Shown in pieces: positions 31,859 through 39,423 of a DNA stretch of 49,084 nt. How positions within the stretch are numbered: the stretch's first letter is position 1; every line of letters starts with the position of its first letter. A program made the translations under genes and the position numbers. A model generated the notes under the pieces. The model was not told where the DNA came from. It saw nothing but the letters and a program-made list of their open reading frames with translations, and did no database searches. Source of the stretch: Gordonia rhizosphera NBRC 16068 (lineage in GTDB: Bacteria > Actinomycetota > Actinomycetes > Mycobacteriales > Mycobacteriaceae); assembly GCF_000298195.1 (NCBI RefSeq), contig NZ_BAHC01000185.1, positions 1 to 49,084 of the forward strand. Direction: 5' to 3'.

Positions 31859-33387
31859 GACGATTCTCCTGCGTCGGACGCGGAGGCGAGAAAGCTTCCC
31901 CGCGCGGCGGAATGGTGAGTGTGTACCTCGATCGACCGAGAGCAGCCGGGGCAGGTCAGCACCTGACCGGCGGCGCCGACGATCCGGAAGGTGTCACGGC
32001 AATGCGCGCAGTAGACCGGCAGATCGGTGGTGTCGGTCACGAACGCGGACAACTCCTGTCCGAGCGCCCCGGCCTCGCGGGCCGCGGCGAGCGCGGTCAG
32101 CACGTCGTACTGGCCGCCGACGATGTGGATGCGGACGCCGGTCGTGGCGGCCTCGAACGCGTCCGCGAGACTCGCGCGATCGGCATCCTCCGTCAGCGAG
32201 TCGAGCACCGTCAGCCGGGTGGGCCCGACCTGTTCGGCGGCAGCGATCCAGTCCCGCGACACCTCGGCGATACGCGGGCCGTGGCCGATCGCGACGATCA
32301 GAAACGAGGTGCCCGCGGTGTCGACGGGGTCCGGGACACGCGGCCAGATCGGCATACCCTGCTCGGGCTGCGGGGTCGGCTCGGCGCGCTGTGCGGCCGC
32401 GCGCAGCCACTGCGCCGCACGCTCTTTGTACTTGATGATCCCCTTGTAGTCGGCCATGTCGTCGGGCAGTTCCGCGAAGACCTCGGCGGCCCGCGCCCGC
32501 CACGGTTCGACGCCTGCGAGGGTTTCCAGCGGCAGCATGTAGGTGCGGATGAGGAACATCACCGCACCGGAATCCGGAAGCCGGATCAGGTGCTGCACCT
32601 CGACGCGCAGATGGACCAGTCGCCCGAACGTCTCGTCGTCGACGTGCCGGATCATGTCCCGGTCGGGGCCCCATTCGGGATAGCGTTCGGTCGAGACGTC
32701 GAGTCGGCGTCCGATGGTCAGCGTCCAGTTGGTGCGGCGATAGGGATGATGGGGCTGCAGCCGCTTGATGAACTCGTGCGCCCGGGTGATCACACCCTCG
32801 GCACGCACGCGCGGAACGGGACCGTGGATCTCCAGGAAGCTCATCCCGACGTCGAAGCCGAAGCTCCAGTCGGCGGCGAAGGTGACCACCCCGGCGTCGG
32901 CGAAGAGCTGGCCGTCACGCTGATCGAGCAGGACGACGTCTTCCTGGATCTGCCCGCAGATATAGCCGAGCGGATCGATGGGCAGGGTGGTGTCGTCGCC
33001 GTAGACGAAGCACTGCTCGATGCCCAGAATCCGGTTTTCCCAGTGCCATTGGTCACCGGAACCGATCAGCCCGAAGTCGTCGGGGTATGCCGTCGACAGT
33101 TCCCGCATGAGCGTGAGCATCGCGTCCCACGTCGCCGGTCCCATATGCGGCAGGACGGCGTGGCGGGTGGGGTCGGCGGCGAGGACCGCGGCGCGTTCGT
33201 CGAGTTCGTAGCGGTACTGGGCGTCGATGTCGATAACCCGTTCACCCCACTGGCCCGCGGCCGTCGTCACGATGTGATCAGCCGGTTCCACGTTGGTGCT
33301 GTAGCGGTAGGTGTCGTCGACGAACGGGAACGGGAAGCCGCTCACCGTGGCCGCGTCAGTGTCGGGTGAGATCGGTGCGATGGTCAC
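31855..33387 (-). CDS. DUF3445 N-demethylase fused to DmmA-like zinc-ribbon domain
   Basis: 510-residue two-part protein. Residues about 15-330 are a DUF3445 haem N-demethylase-like domain (WHWENRILGIEQCFVYGDD, DGQLFADAGVVTFAADWSFG, SFLEIHGPVPR with His188, RTNWTLT). A Pro/Glu-rich linker (about 333-357) leads to a DmmA-like region (about 360-505), ending in a C-X2-C...C-X2-C ribbon (Cys460, 463, 479, 482) followed by HTHHSAARGSFLA. A free-standing DmmA-like gene is in the same operon (34370). Fusion is unbroken in frame. GTG start overlaps the reductase 2 stop (GTGA). Confidence 0.85.
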   Translation of the reverse strand: MTIAPISPDTDAATVSGFPFPFVDDTYRYSTNVEPADHIVTTAAGQWGERVIDIDAQYRYELDERAAVLAADPTRHAVLPHMGPATWDAMLTLMRELSTAYPDDFGLIGSGDQWHWENRILGIEQCFVYGDDTTLPIDPLGYICGQIQEDVVLLDQRDGQLFADAGVVTFAADWSFGFDVGMSFLEIHGPVPRVRAEGVITRAHEFIKRLQPHHPYRRTNWTLTIGRRLDVSTERYPEWGPDRDMIRHVDDETFGRLVHLRVEVQHLIRLPDSGAVMFLIRTYMLPLETLAGVEPWRARAAEVFAELPDDMADYKGIIKYKERAAQWLRAAAQRAEPTPQPEQGMPIWPRVPDPVDTAGTSFLIVAIGHGPRIAEVSRDWIAAAEQVGPTRLTVLDSLTEDADRASLADAFEAATTGVRIHIVGGQYDVLTALAAAREAGALGQELSAFVTDTTDLPVYCAHCRDTFRIVGAAGQVLTCPGCSRSIEVHTHHSAARGSFLASASDAGESS

Positions 33388-34373
33388 AGCGAGACCTCCA
33401 GGGTGGCGCCCTCGCAGGCGCGGGATACACATGGCATGAAGGCGTCGCCGGCGCGCTTCTCGTCGTCGGTCAGGTACAGGTCGCGGTGCAGCGGCTCGCC
33501 GCCCGACACCGGGATTCGGCACTCCCCGCAGACACCTTGGCGACAGCGGTTGGGGACGCGGATGCCATTGCCCTCCAACGCCTCGAGCACCGAGACACCT
33601 GATGGGACGTCGATGGTCCGGTCCGATTCGGTGAGTCGTACGACGAAGGGGTCGCCGGCGTCGAGCGCGTCGGCGCCGAAGCGTTCGAAACCTATGCGCG
33701 ATTCGGGCCATCCGGCCGCCGCCGCGGTCGCGACGACGTGGTCGATCATCCCGGCGGGGCCGCAGACGTAGAGGTGGGTGCCGATCGGTTGATCGATCAG
33801 CGTGGCGGCGAGTCGTCGGGTGAAGTCGTCGGGGGCGGTGAACAGCTCGGCGGCCCCACCGGCGAGGGCGACGACGTCGTCGATGTGGGCGCCGCGCCCT
33901 TCGCGGAAGGTGTAGAGCACCTGCACCTCTCGGCCCCACCGGCGGGCCGCCCTCAGGTGCGACACGATCGGCGTCACCCCGATGCCGCCGGCGATGAGCA
34001 GATGCTTCGCGGCGCGCGCCGCCGGTGCGAACGCGCTGCGCGGCGGCTCGACCTCGACGACGTCACCCACCGCGAGGTCGTCGTGAATCCACCGCGATCC
34101 GCCCTGACCGTCGGCGACACGCAGCACCGAGATCGTGTACGACGACGGCGCGACACCGTCGCAGGTGAGGCTGTAAGCGTTGGACCGGTCGCCGGCGGAC
34201 ACGATGAGGTGGCTGCCGGGTACGAATCCGGGCAAGGTCGCTCCGTCGGGATCGACGAAGGTGATGCTGCGGATATCGACTGCGGCATCACGGATCTCGG
34301 CCACCTTCAGCAGCATGGTGGTCGACCCGTCGCGGACCGCGTTCGTGGATGGACTGGAGATGGTCGCTGTCAC
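33384..34373 (-). CDS. PDR/VanB-type ferredoxin reductase 2
   Basis: 329-residue reductase with the same order as reductase 1: flavin domain (DRSNAYSLTCDG), NAD(P)H domain (LLIAGGIGVTPIVSHLRAA; LYVCGPAGMIDHVV) and C-terminal [2Fe-2S] domain (NRCRQGVCGECRIPV then PCVSRACEG). It alternates with the DUF3445 genes: reductase 2, fused DUF3445, reductase 1, stand-alone DUF3445. This indicates duplication of a reductase-oxygenase pair. GTG start overlaps the DmmA-like stop by 4 nt. Confidence 0.88.
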   Translation of the reverse strand: MTATISSPSTNAVRDGSTTMLLKVAEIRDAAVDIRSITFVDPDGATLPGFVPGSHLIVSAGDRSNAYSLTCDGVAPSSYTISVLRVADGQGGSRWIHDDLAVGDVVEVEPPRSAFAPAARAAKHLLIAGGIGVTPIVSHLRAARRWGREVQVLYTFREGRGAHIDDVVALAGGAAELFTAPDDFTRRLAATLIDQPIGTHLYVCGPAGMIDHVVATAAAAGWPESRIGFERFGADALDAGDPFVVRLTESDRTIDVPSGVSVLEALEGNGIRVPNRCRQGVCGECRIPVSGGEPLHRDLYLTDDEKRAGDAFMPCVSRACEGATLEVSL

Positions 34374-34945
34374 TGGTGTACTCCCCCTGCACTGGCATCG
34401 GCGGGTGTCGCCGTCTCGGCGTCGACCATGAAGCCGAGGTAGGTGCCCGACCGTCGCGAGACGTGGTAGTAGATGAGTAGGTGTCGTCCGCAGCCGCGGC
34501 AGTCGATCACGTCGTCGACTCCCGCCGAGGTCGTCGTGACCGTCCGGCAATGCGGGCAGAGCACGTCGATGTCTCCGGAACCGGTTGATGCCACATGGAT
34601 CTCGTCGTCGTTCAGGCCGGCGGTGACCGCCACCCCACGCAGCGCCAGGGACGCGCCGGTGGGCGCGGCGATCACCAGCCGGACACCGACGCGCGCTTCG
34701 GCGAGTTCCGCGCGCAGCGCGGCGCCGGCCCGATCGGTGTCGGGGTAGGACAACACGCGGCAGGCCGTGCCTCCGGGCAGGACCTCGGTCCACCGCCGCA
34801 GCGTGTCGTCGGCGCCCTCGCCGACACCGACGAGCAGATACGAACGTCCCGACAGTGCGGGCAGCGGGTCATCGGCCGGGGAGTCATCGGCCGGAACCGA
34901 TGACCGCGCCCACACCGGGATACTCGAATAGGCGATCTGCGACAT
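34370..34945 (-). CDS. dmmA: DmmA-like zinc-ribbon protein, stand-alone
   Basis: 191-residue protein resembling the DmmA subunit associated with dimethylamine monooxygenase. The C-terminal ribbon has LCPHC and CRGCGRHL, followed by YYHVSRRSGTYLGF, the same arrangement as in the C-terminal part of the fused protein. The N-terminal part (about 30-120) looks like a small alpha/beta domain (SYLLVGVGEGADDTLRRW). Likely an electron-transfer or structural subunit. Encoded 6 nt after the cupin gene and overlapping reductase 2. Confidence 0.75.
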   Translation of the reverse strand: MSQIAYSSIPVWARSSVPADDSPADDPLPALSGRSYLLVGVGEGADDTLRRWTEVLPGGTACRVLSYPDTDRAGAALRAELAEARVGVRLVIAAPTGASLALRGVAVTAGLNDDEIHVASTGSGDIDVLCPHCRTVTTTSAGVDDVIDCRGCGRHLLIYYHVSRRSGTYLGFMVDAETATPADASAGGVHQ

Positions 34946-34951
34946 CGGATC

Positions 34952-35338
34952 TCAGAGGAGATCGGAGTCGCGGTGCCCGGCGTAGAAGGCCAGAGCGTAG
35001 CTCGGGGTGCTGAAGTAGATCTTCGAGCCCTTCGGGAAGAAAATGGCGTCCTTGGCCTTGGCAACGATCTTCTGCCCGGTCTCCTTGTTCTCCAACAGGA
35101 ACTCACCCTCGAGCACGACCTTCATCTCGTCGTATTCGTACTCGTAGTAGAGCGGTGCGTCGGTGTTGCGGAGCTCGAAGAACCCCGAGCACATCACGCT
35201 GCCCTGCGGGTTCTCGTACACGTCACCGATGAAGCCCTCGGTGCCCGGGTACTCCGATTCGGGCATCTTGGGCAGGTTCTGCCATGCCCCGCTGGTGACG
35301 AGGAACGGGGTCGCGGTCTCGGTGCTCTCGATGGTCAT
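34952..35338 (-). CDS. Cupin protein heading the amine operon
   Basis: 128-residue single-domain cupin, EutQ-like in pattern: YYEYEYDEMKVVLEGEFLLE (about 64-83), AKDAIFFPKGSKIYFSTP (about 95-112) and FYAGHRD at the end. The usual two-histidine metal motif is only partly present (glutamate-rich YEYEYDEMK in motif 1), so a non-metal or acidic ligand role is possible. First gene of a seven-gene operon that extends to amt. Function unknown; may bind substrate or aid assembly. Confidence 0.75.
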   Translation of the reverse strand: MTIESTETATPFLVTSGAWQNLPKMPESEYPGTEGFIGDVYENPQGSVMCSGFFELRNTDAPLYYEYEYDEMKVVLEGEFLLENKETGQKIVAKAKDAIFFPKGSKIYFSTPSYALAFYAGHRDSDLL

Positions 35339-35385
35339 GCGGATACCTCCGGGTCGATCGGTGGGGATGTGACAACGGCGCCTCT

Positions 35386-35402
35386 GACTAACATCAGTAG
35401 AC
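35386..35402. promoter_or_regulatory. Degenerate copy of the amine operator
   Basis: GACTAA-CATCA-GTAGAC: the right arm is identical to the 28269 and 35474 sites with the same 5-nt spacer, the left arm matches 4 of 6. It lies 48 nt before the cupin start and 72 nt from the stronger site, so the regulator may bind both. Confidence 0.45.
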
Positions 35403-35431
35403 CTTGTTCGATCTCATGAAACATCGCGACT

Positions 35432-35447
35432 GTTACGAGCATGTCAC
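35432..35447 (-). promoter_or_regulatory. GlnR-like box of the amine operon
   Basis: Read on the minus strand this is GTGAC-ATGCTC-GTAAC, matching the actinobacterial GlnR pattern gTnAC-N6-GaAAC at nine of ten fixed or permitted positions. It lies about 95 nt before the cupin gene and directed towards it. Consistent with nitrogen control of an operon ending in amt. Confidence 0.5.
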
Positions 35448-35473
35448 GCGAGGGTTCATTGATGTAAAACGTT

Positions 35474-35490
35474 GTCCACTGTAGGTAGAC
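35474..35490. promoter_or_regulatory. GTCCAC-N5-GTAGAC operator of the N-demethylase operon
   Basis: GTCCAC-TGTAG-GTAGAC differs by one arm base from the perfect palindrome before glnT (28269-28285); TTG precedes and CC follows in both. It lies between the divergent cupin operon and the ribokinase-like gene, and could influence both. Confidence 0.65.
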
Positions 35491-35525
35491 CCATCCGATT
35501 ATCCGCATCCTCCGTGGCGTCGCCC

Positions 35526-35531
35526 GATAAT
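35526..35531 (+). promoter_or_regulatory. -10 element of leaderless ribokinase-like gene
   Basis: GATAAT lies 13 nt before the GTG at 35539, the spacing expected when transcription begins at the start codon. No ribosome site is visible, supporting a leaderless message. The -35 is not evident. Confidence 0.5.
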
Positions 35532-35538
35532 CGGGTTC

Positions 35539-36405
35539 GTGGAGCCGAATACCTCGTCGATCGACGTCGCCGTCGTCGGCACCCTCAACATGGATGTGGT
35601 CGTCCGGGTCACCCGGATGCCCGACGTCGGCGAGACCGTCCTGGGACGTTCGCTGTCCGAGCGCCCGGGCGGCAAGGGCGCCAATCAGGCACTCGCCGCG
35701 GCGACCATCACCCCGAGCACTCTCATCGGCGCGGTCGGCGACGACGAGGCCGGCGACCGGCTACTCGCCGTCCAACGATCCGGTGGGGTCGACATCGCCC
35801 ACATCGGTCGCGTCGAGGGCATCAGTGGACGGGCCGTCATCGAGGTCGACGACGCCGCCGACAACCGGATCATCGTGTTGTCGGGGGCGAATGCGGCGCT
35901 CGATGCCGCCGACGTGACGCGCGGCCTCGACGTCGTCGGACCGGGCGTCGTGCTGACCCAGCTGGAATCCCCCGGTCCGGTGACCGCCGCCGCGGCCGAC
36001 TGGGCCGCGCGGCACCGACGCCGATTCATCCTCAACCCGAGTCCCGTGGCGGCGCTGGACGAGTCCATCCTGGCGGCGGCGGATCCGCTGGTGGTCAACG
36101 AGCACGAGGCGGCGTTCTATGCCGGCGGCGAGGCGTCCGACGACCCCGCGGAGCTGGCTCGGGCGCTCGGCGGGCTCGCACGGTCGGCAGTGCTCACCCT
36201 GGGCGGGCGGGGCGTGATCGTGGCCGTCGACGACGAGCTCACCCAGATCGCGGTGGCTCGAGTACGGCCGGTGGACACCACCGGTGCCGGCGACGTGTTC
36301 GTGGGCACTCTGGCCGGTCATCTCGCCCGTGGCCTGACCCTGGTGGACGCGGCCGAGAAGTCGGCGGTTGCGGCGACCGACTTCGTCGCGCGTGCCCGTG
36401 AATGA
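35539..36405 (+). CDS. rbsK: PfkB-family carbohydrate kinase (ribokinase-like)
   Basis: 288-residue PfkB/ribokinase-type sugar kinase. VVGTLNMDVVVRVTRMPDVG and RPGGKGANQALAAA form the N-terminal signature, and RPVDTTGAGDVFVGTLAGH carries the C-terminal signature with the catalytic Asp (DTTGAGD). Likely phosphorylates ribose or a related sugar or nucleoside. No ribose transporter or rbsD is nearby, so the sugar is uncertain. GTG start appears leaderless. Its 3' end is 10 nt from the convergent hydratase gene. Confidence 0.85.
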   Translation: MEPNTSSIDVAVVGTLNMDVVVRVTRMPDVGETVLGRSLSERPGGKGANQALAAATITPSTLIGAVGDDEAGDRLLAVQRSGGVDIAHIGRVEGISGRAVIEVDDAADNRIIVLSGANAALDAADVTRGLDVVGPGVVLTQLESPGPVTAAAADWAARHRRRFILNPSPVAALDESILAAADPLVVNEHEAAFYAGGEASDDPAELARALGGLARSAVLTLGGRGVIVAVDDELTQIAVARVRPVDTTGAGDVFVGTLAGHLARGLTLVDAAEKSAVAATDFVARARE

Positions 36406-36415
36406 CGGACGTGGG

Positions 36416-37192
36416 TCAGCGACTCGCCCAGCGCGCCACGCGTTCCCGATGCTCGTCACTCTGGTGCGCGAGGGGTTGCATCGCGGCCGCGAGCGTGAGT
36501 GCGGAGTCCAGCGAACTCGTGCGCGACTCGGTGAGCAGACGCTTGGCCATCCGCAGCGCGTGTCCGGGGTTGCGCGCGATGCGGTCCGCGAGTACCTGCG
36601 CCTCGGCGAGCAGGTTCTCGTCGGGCACCACGCGAGAGACCATGCCCCACGACAGCGCAGTCGGCGCGTCGATGCGGTCACCGGTGAAGGTCATCTCGGC
36701 GGCCCGCTCGTAGCCGACGACGCGCTGCAGGAACCACGACCCACCGTCGCCGGGGATCAGGCCGAGCTGTACGAAACTCTCGGCGAAGAACGCGGATTCG
36801 GCGGCCACCCGGATGTCGCACATCATCGCGAGATCACATCCGGCGCCGACGGCGGCCCCGTTGACCGCGGCGATCACCGGCACCTCGCAGCGCAGCATCG
36901 CACGCGGAATTCGCTGGATACCCTCGGCATATCCCTGCCGCTGCGCGGCCCCGCTCAGCCCGAACAGGCCCTCGCCGTCCGCCATCTCGCGGACGTTGCC
37001 GCCCGCGGAAAAGATGTGGCCGGCGCCGGTCAGGATCACCGCGCGGATCTTCTCGTCGGCGTTGGCGGCGTTCACCGCCGCCTCGAAGGCCTCGATCACC
37101 CCCTCGCCGGTGATCGCGTTCCCAACCTCTGGGAGGTTGATCGTCCAGATCTGGACGGTTCCGACGGTTGCGATGCCGAGGGGTTCTCGCAC
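36416..37192 (-). CDS. Enoyl-CoA hydratase/isomerase
   Basis: 258-residue crotonase. AGHIFSAGGNVREMADG and VNGAAVGAGCDLAMMCDIRV supply the two oxyanion-hole regions; AESFVQLGLIPGDGGSWFLQ carries the acidic catalytic region. GTG at 37192 gives the standard length and lies 10 nt from a GGAGG site. The end of the OPT transporter gene overlaps the upstream region, so the two genes are probably co-transcribed. Substrate unknown. Confidence 0.85.
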   Translation of the reverse strand: MREPLGIATVGTVQIWTINLPEVGNAITGEGVIEAFEAAVNAANADEKIRAVILTGAGHIFSAGGNVREMADGEGLFGLSGAAQRQGYAEGIQRIPRAMLRCEVPVIAAVNGAAVGAGCDLAMMCDIRVAAESAFFAESFVQLGLIPGDGGSWFLQRVVGYERAAEMTFTGDRIDAPTALSWGMVSRVVPDENLLAEAQVLADRIARNPGHALRMAKRLLTESRTSSLDSALTLAAAMQPLAHQSDEHRERVARWASR

Positions 37193-37197
37193 GGGTT

Positions 37198-39195
37198 TCA
37201 GGCCTCCACCGATTCTTTCGACGCCCACTTCTGCGTCCATTTGTACAACCATGCCGTCACCGCGGCGAATGCGAGAATACCCAGGATCTCCGACCCCGTC
37301 TGCCAACCGTCGCCGATGAACGGGAGCGCGAGCACGCTGTCGTCGCCGGTGGCGGCGACGATGGCCGCGAACACCACGTTCCACAGGCTCTCCCCGACGA
37401 TGAGGCCGGTGGCGAGCAGCACGCCCATCCGCTTCTTGCGCCCGACGTTCCCGCCGCTGCGTTCGGCCCATTTGTTGTACCAGAGGCCGATGAACGCACC
37501 GATCGGGATGATCAGCGTGACGGCCATCGGCAGGTACATGCCCATACCCACCGCGAGCGGCGGCATCCGCAGCCGGCTGGAGGTCCGGGCCAGGGTCTCG
37601 TCGATGACGATCACCACGGCACCGATCAGGGCGCCGAGGCCGAGGAGGGCCCAGTCGAGGTCGCCGCCGAACACGCCCTCGGCCAGCGACGAGATCAGTC
37701 CCGCCTGCGGCGCGGGCAGCGCGTCGGGGCCGGCACCGGGGGCCCCGACGAAGCCGAAAGCGGTCTGCATCAGCTGTAGCACGGGCGGGATCACGAGGGA
37801 CCCGAACGCGACGCCGATGACCAGCGCCACCTGCTGTTTCCATGGGGTCGCGCCGACGAGCTGGCCGGTTTTCAGGTCCTGCAGATTGTCGTTGGAGATG
37901 GTCGCGACCCCGAACACGATGGCCGAGGTGAACAGCGTGTAGGCGACCAGTGCGGCGGACTGCTCGGCGTCGGCGGCGCCGAAGGTCAGTTTGATCAGGA
38001 CCGCGGCGACCAGCACGACGACGATACCGACCCCGGAGATCGGGCTGTTGGAGGATCCGATCAGACCGGCCATGTAGCCGCAGACCGACGCGACGACCAG
38101 TCCGATCACGAAGACGAACAACACGCTCACCGCGATGATCGATGCGGAATCCCCGGCGAGCACGGTTCCGTGCGCGAAGTCCCACAGCATGAATCCGATC
38201 GGGATCAGCAGCGCCAGCACCACACCCGCCACGAGTGTGATCGGCAGGTCCTGTTCGGTGATGTCGACCGTGGATCCCGCGCGGCGCGCCCGTGTCGAGA
38301 CCAGCGCATCCTTGATGCCCCGGATGATCGGTCCGATGATCTTGAGGAGCGTCCAGATGGCGGCAATCGCGATCGCCCCGGCGCCGATGAAGCGCACATC
38401 GTTGGAGAAGGCGCTGCTCACGATGTCGGTGATGTCACCGGAGCCGGGCACATCACCCCAGGTGCGGATGGGCAGCAGGATGCCGTAGGAGAGGATGAGT
38501 CCGATCAGCATCGAGATGCCGACGGTGACGCCGACCAGGTGGCCGACGCCGATCAGCGAGAACAGCAGACTCGCACCGAACATCGTCCCACCCGACCCCA
38601 CCCGAACGACCCCCGAGATCGACCCGGCGATCAGCTTGGTCTGGGTGAGGATCGAGAATGCCGCGGAGACAACACCTCCCACCAGGATGACGCGTAAGCC
38701 GCGACGGTTCTCTTCGGCACCCTGCGCGGTGTCGCCGACCTTCAGGACCTCCGCGGCGGCCTCCCCCTCCGGATAGGGCAGATCCGACCCGGTCACCAAG
38801 GCCCGCCGCAGCGGGATGGAGTACATGACGCCGAGGATGCCGCCGATGAGGCACACGGCGACGGTGGTCCAGTAGGGGAAACCCGTCCACCAGCCGATCA
38901 TGATCAGGCCCGGCAGCACGAAGATGATCGCCGAGAGGGTGCCGGCCGCCGACGCGATCGTCTGCACGATGTTGTTCTCGATGACCGAATGGTCGGCAAA
39001 ATAGCGCAGGATGCTCATCGAGATGACCGCCGCCGGGATGGCGGTGGCGAAGGTGAGACCCACCTTCAGTCCCAGATACACATTGGCGGCGGTGAACACC
39101 AAGGTGATCAGCCCGCCGAGGATGATCCCCCGCAGGGTCAGCTCGCGCACGCTCATCCCGGCGAGGCCCGATGGTGCCGAATCCCTGGTCGCCAC
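37198..39195 (-). CDS. OPT-family oligopeptide/metal-chelate transporter
   Basis: 665-residue membrane protein of the OPT superfamily with about 14-16 helices. Recognisable parts: LTFTAANVYLGLKVGLTFAT-type region (FTAANVYLGLKVGLTFATAI), GSDLPYPEGEAAAEVLKVG, SNDNLQDLKTGQLVGATPWK and LIVGESLWNVVFAA. Members import oligopeptides, siderophores or metal chelates by proton coupling. Starts at a GTG at 39195. Divergent from thioredoxin across 228 nt. Substrate unresolved. Confidence 0.9.
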   Translation of the reverse strand: MATRDSAPSGLAGMSVRELTLRGIILGGLITLVFTAANVYLGLKVGLTFATAIPAAVISMSILRYFADHSVIENNIVQTIASAAGTLSAIIFVLPGLIMIGWWTGFPYWTTVAVCLIGGILGVMYSIPLRRALVTGSDLPYPEGEAAAEVLKVGDTAQGAEENRRGLRVILVGGVVSAAFSILTQTKLIAGSISGVVRVGSGGTMFGASLLFSLIGVGHLVGVTVGISMLIGLILSYGILLPIRTWGDVPGSGDITDIVSSAFSNDVRFIGAGAIAIAAIWTLLKIIGPIIRGIKDALVSTRARRAGSTVDITEQDLPITLVAGVVLALLIPIGFMLWDFAHGTVLAGDSASIIAVSVLFVFVIGLVVASVCGYMAGLIGSSNSPISGVGIVVVLVAAVLIKLTFGAADAEQSAALVAYTLFTSAIVFGVATISNDNLQDLKTGQLVGATPWKQQVALVIGVAFGSLVIPPVLQLMQTAFGFVGAPGAGPDALPAPQAGLISSLAEGVFGGDLDWALLGLGALIGAVVIVIDETLARTSSRLRMPPLAVGMGMYLPMAVTLIIPIGAFIGLWYNKWAERSGGNVGRKKRMGVLLATGLIVGESLWNVVFAAIVAATGDDSVLALPFIGDGWQTGSEILGILAFAAVTAWLYKWTQKWASKESVEA

Positions 39196-39393
39196 TGTGG
39201 ACTCCTAACCCCGACCGCTTTGGCAAGGTCCAACCGTCGATTCGGCGGCTGATCGTGAAACAACTCTAAGAGCCGAAATCGCCGGTCGGAGGGGTTTTGC
39301 GACCTATTGCCGCCGACCGGTGTCCCCGACGCGCCCACTCGGATCACGGTCGGGGAAAGTTCAGGTCACGGCCAATTCGGGAAACCGCGGAAT

Positions 39394-39409
39394 ATACCCC
39401 ACTGGGTAT
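39394..39409 (+). promoter_or_regulatory. CsoR-family-type operator before thioredoxin
   Basis: ATACCCCACTGGGTAT is a perfect 6-bp inverted repeat (ATACCC-N4-GGGTAT). It resembles operators of the CsoR/RicR/CstR family, which sense Cu(I) or persulfides. It overlaps the likely -10 region (TATGCAT from 39407) of the thioredoxin gene at 39424, a repressing position. No CsoR-family gene is in the window. Confidence 0.55.
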
Positions 39410-39423
39410 GCATTGAACCTGGC

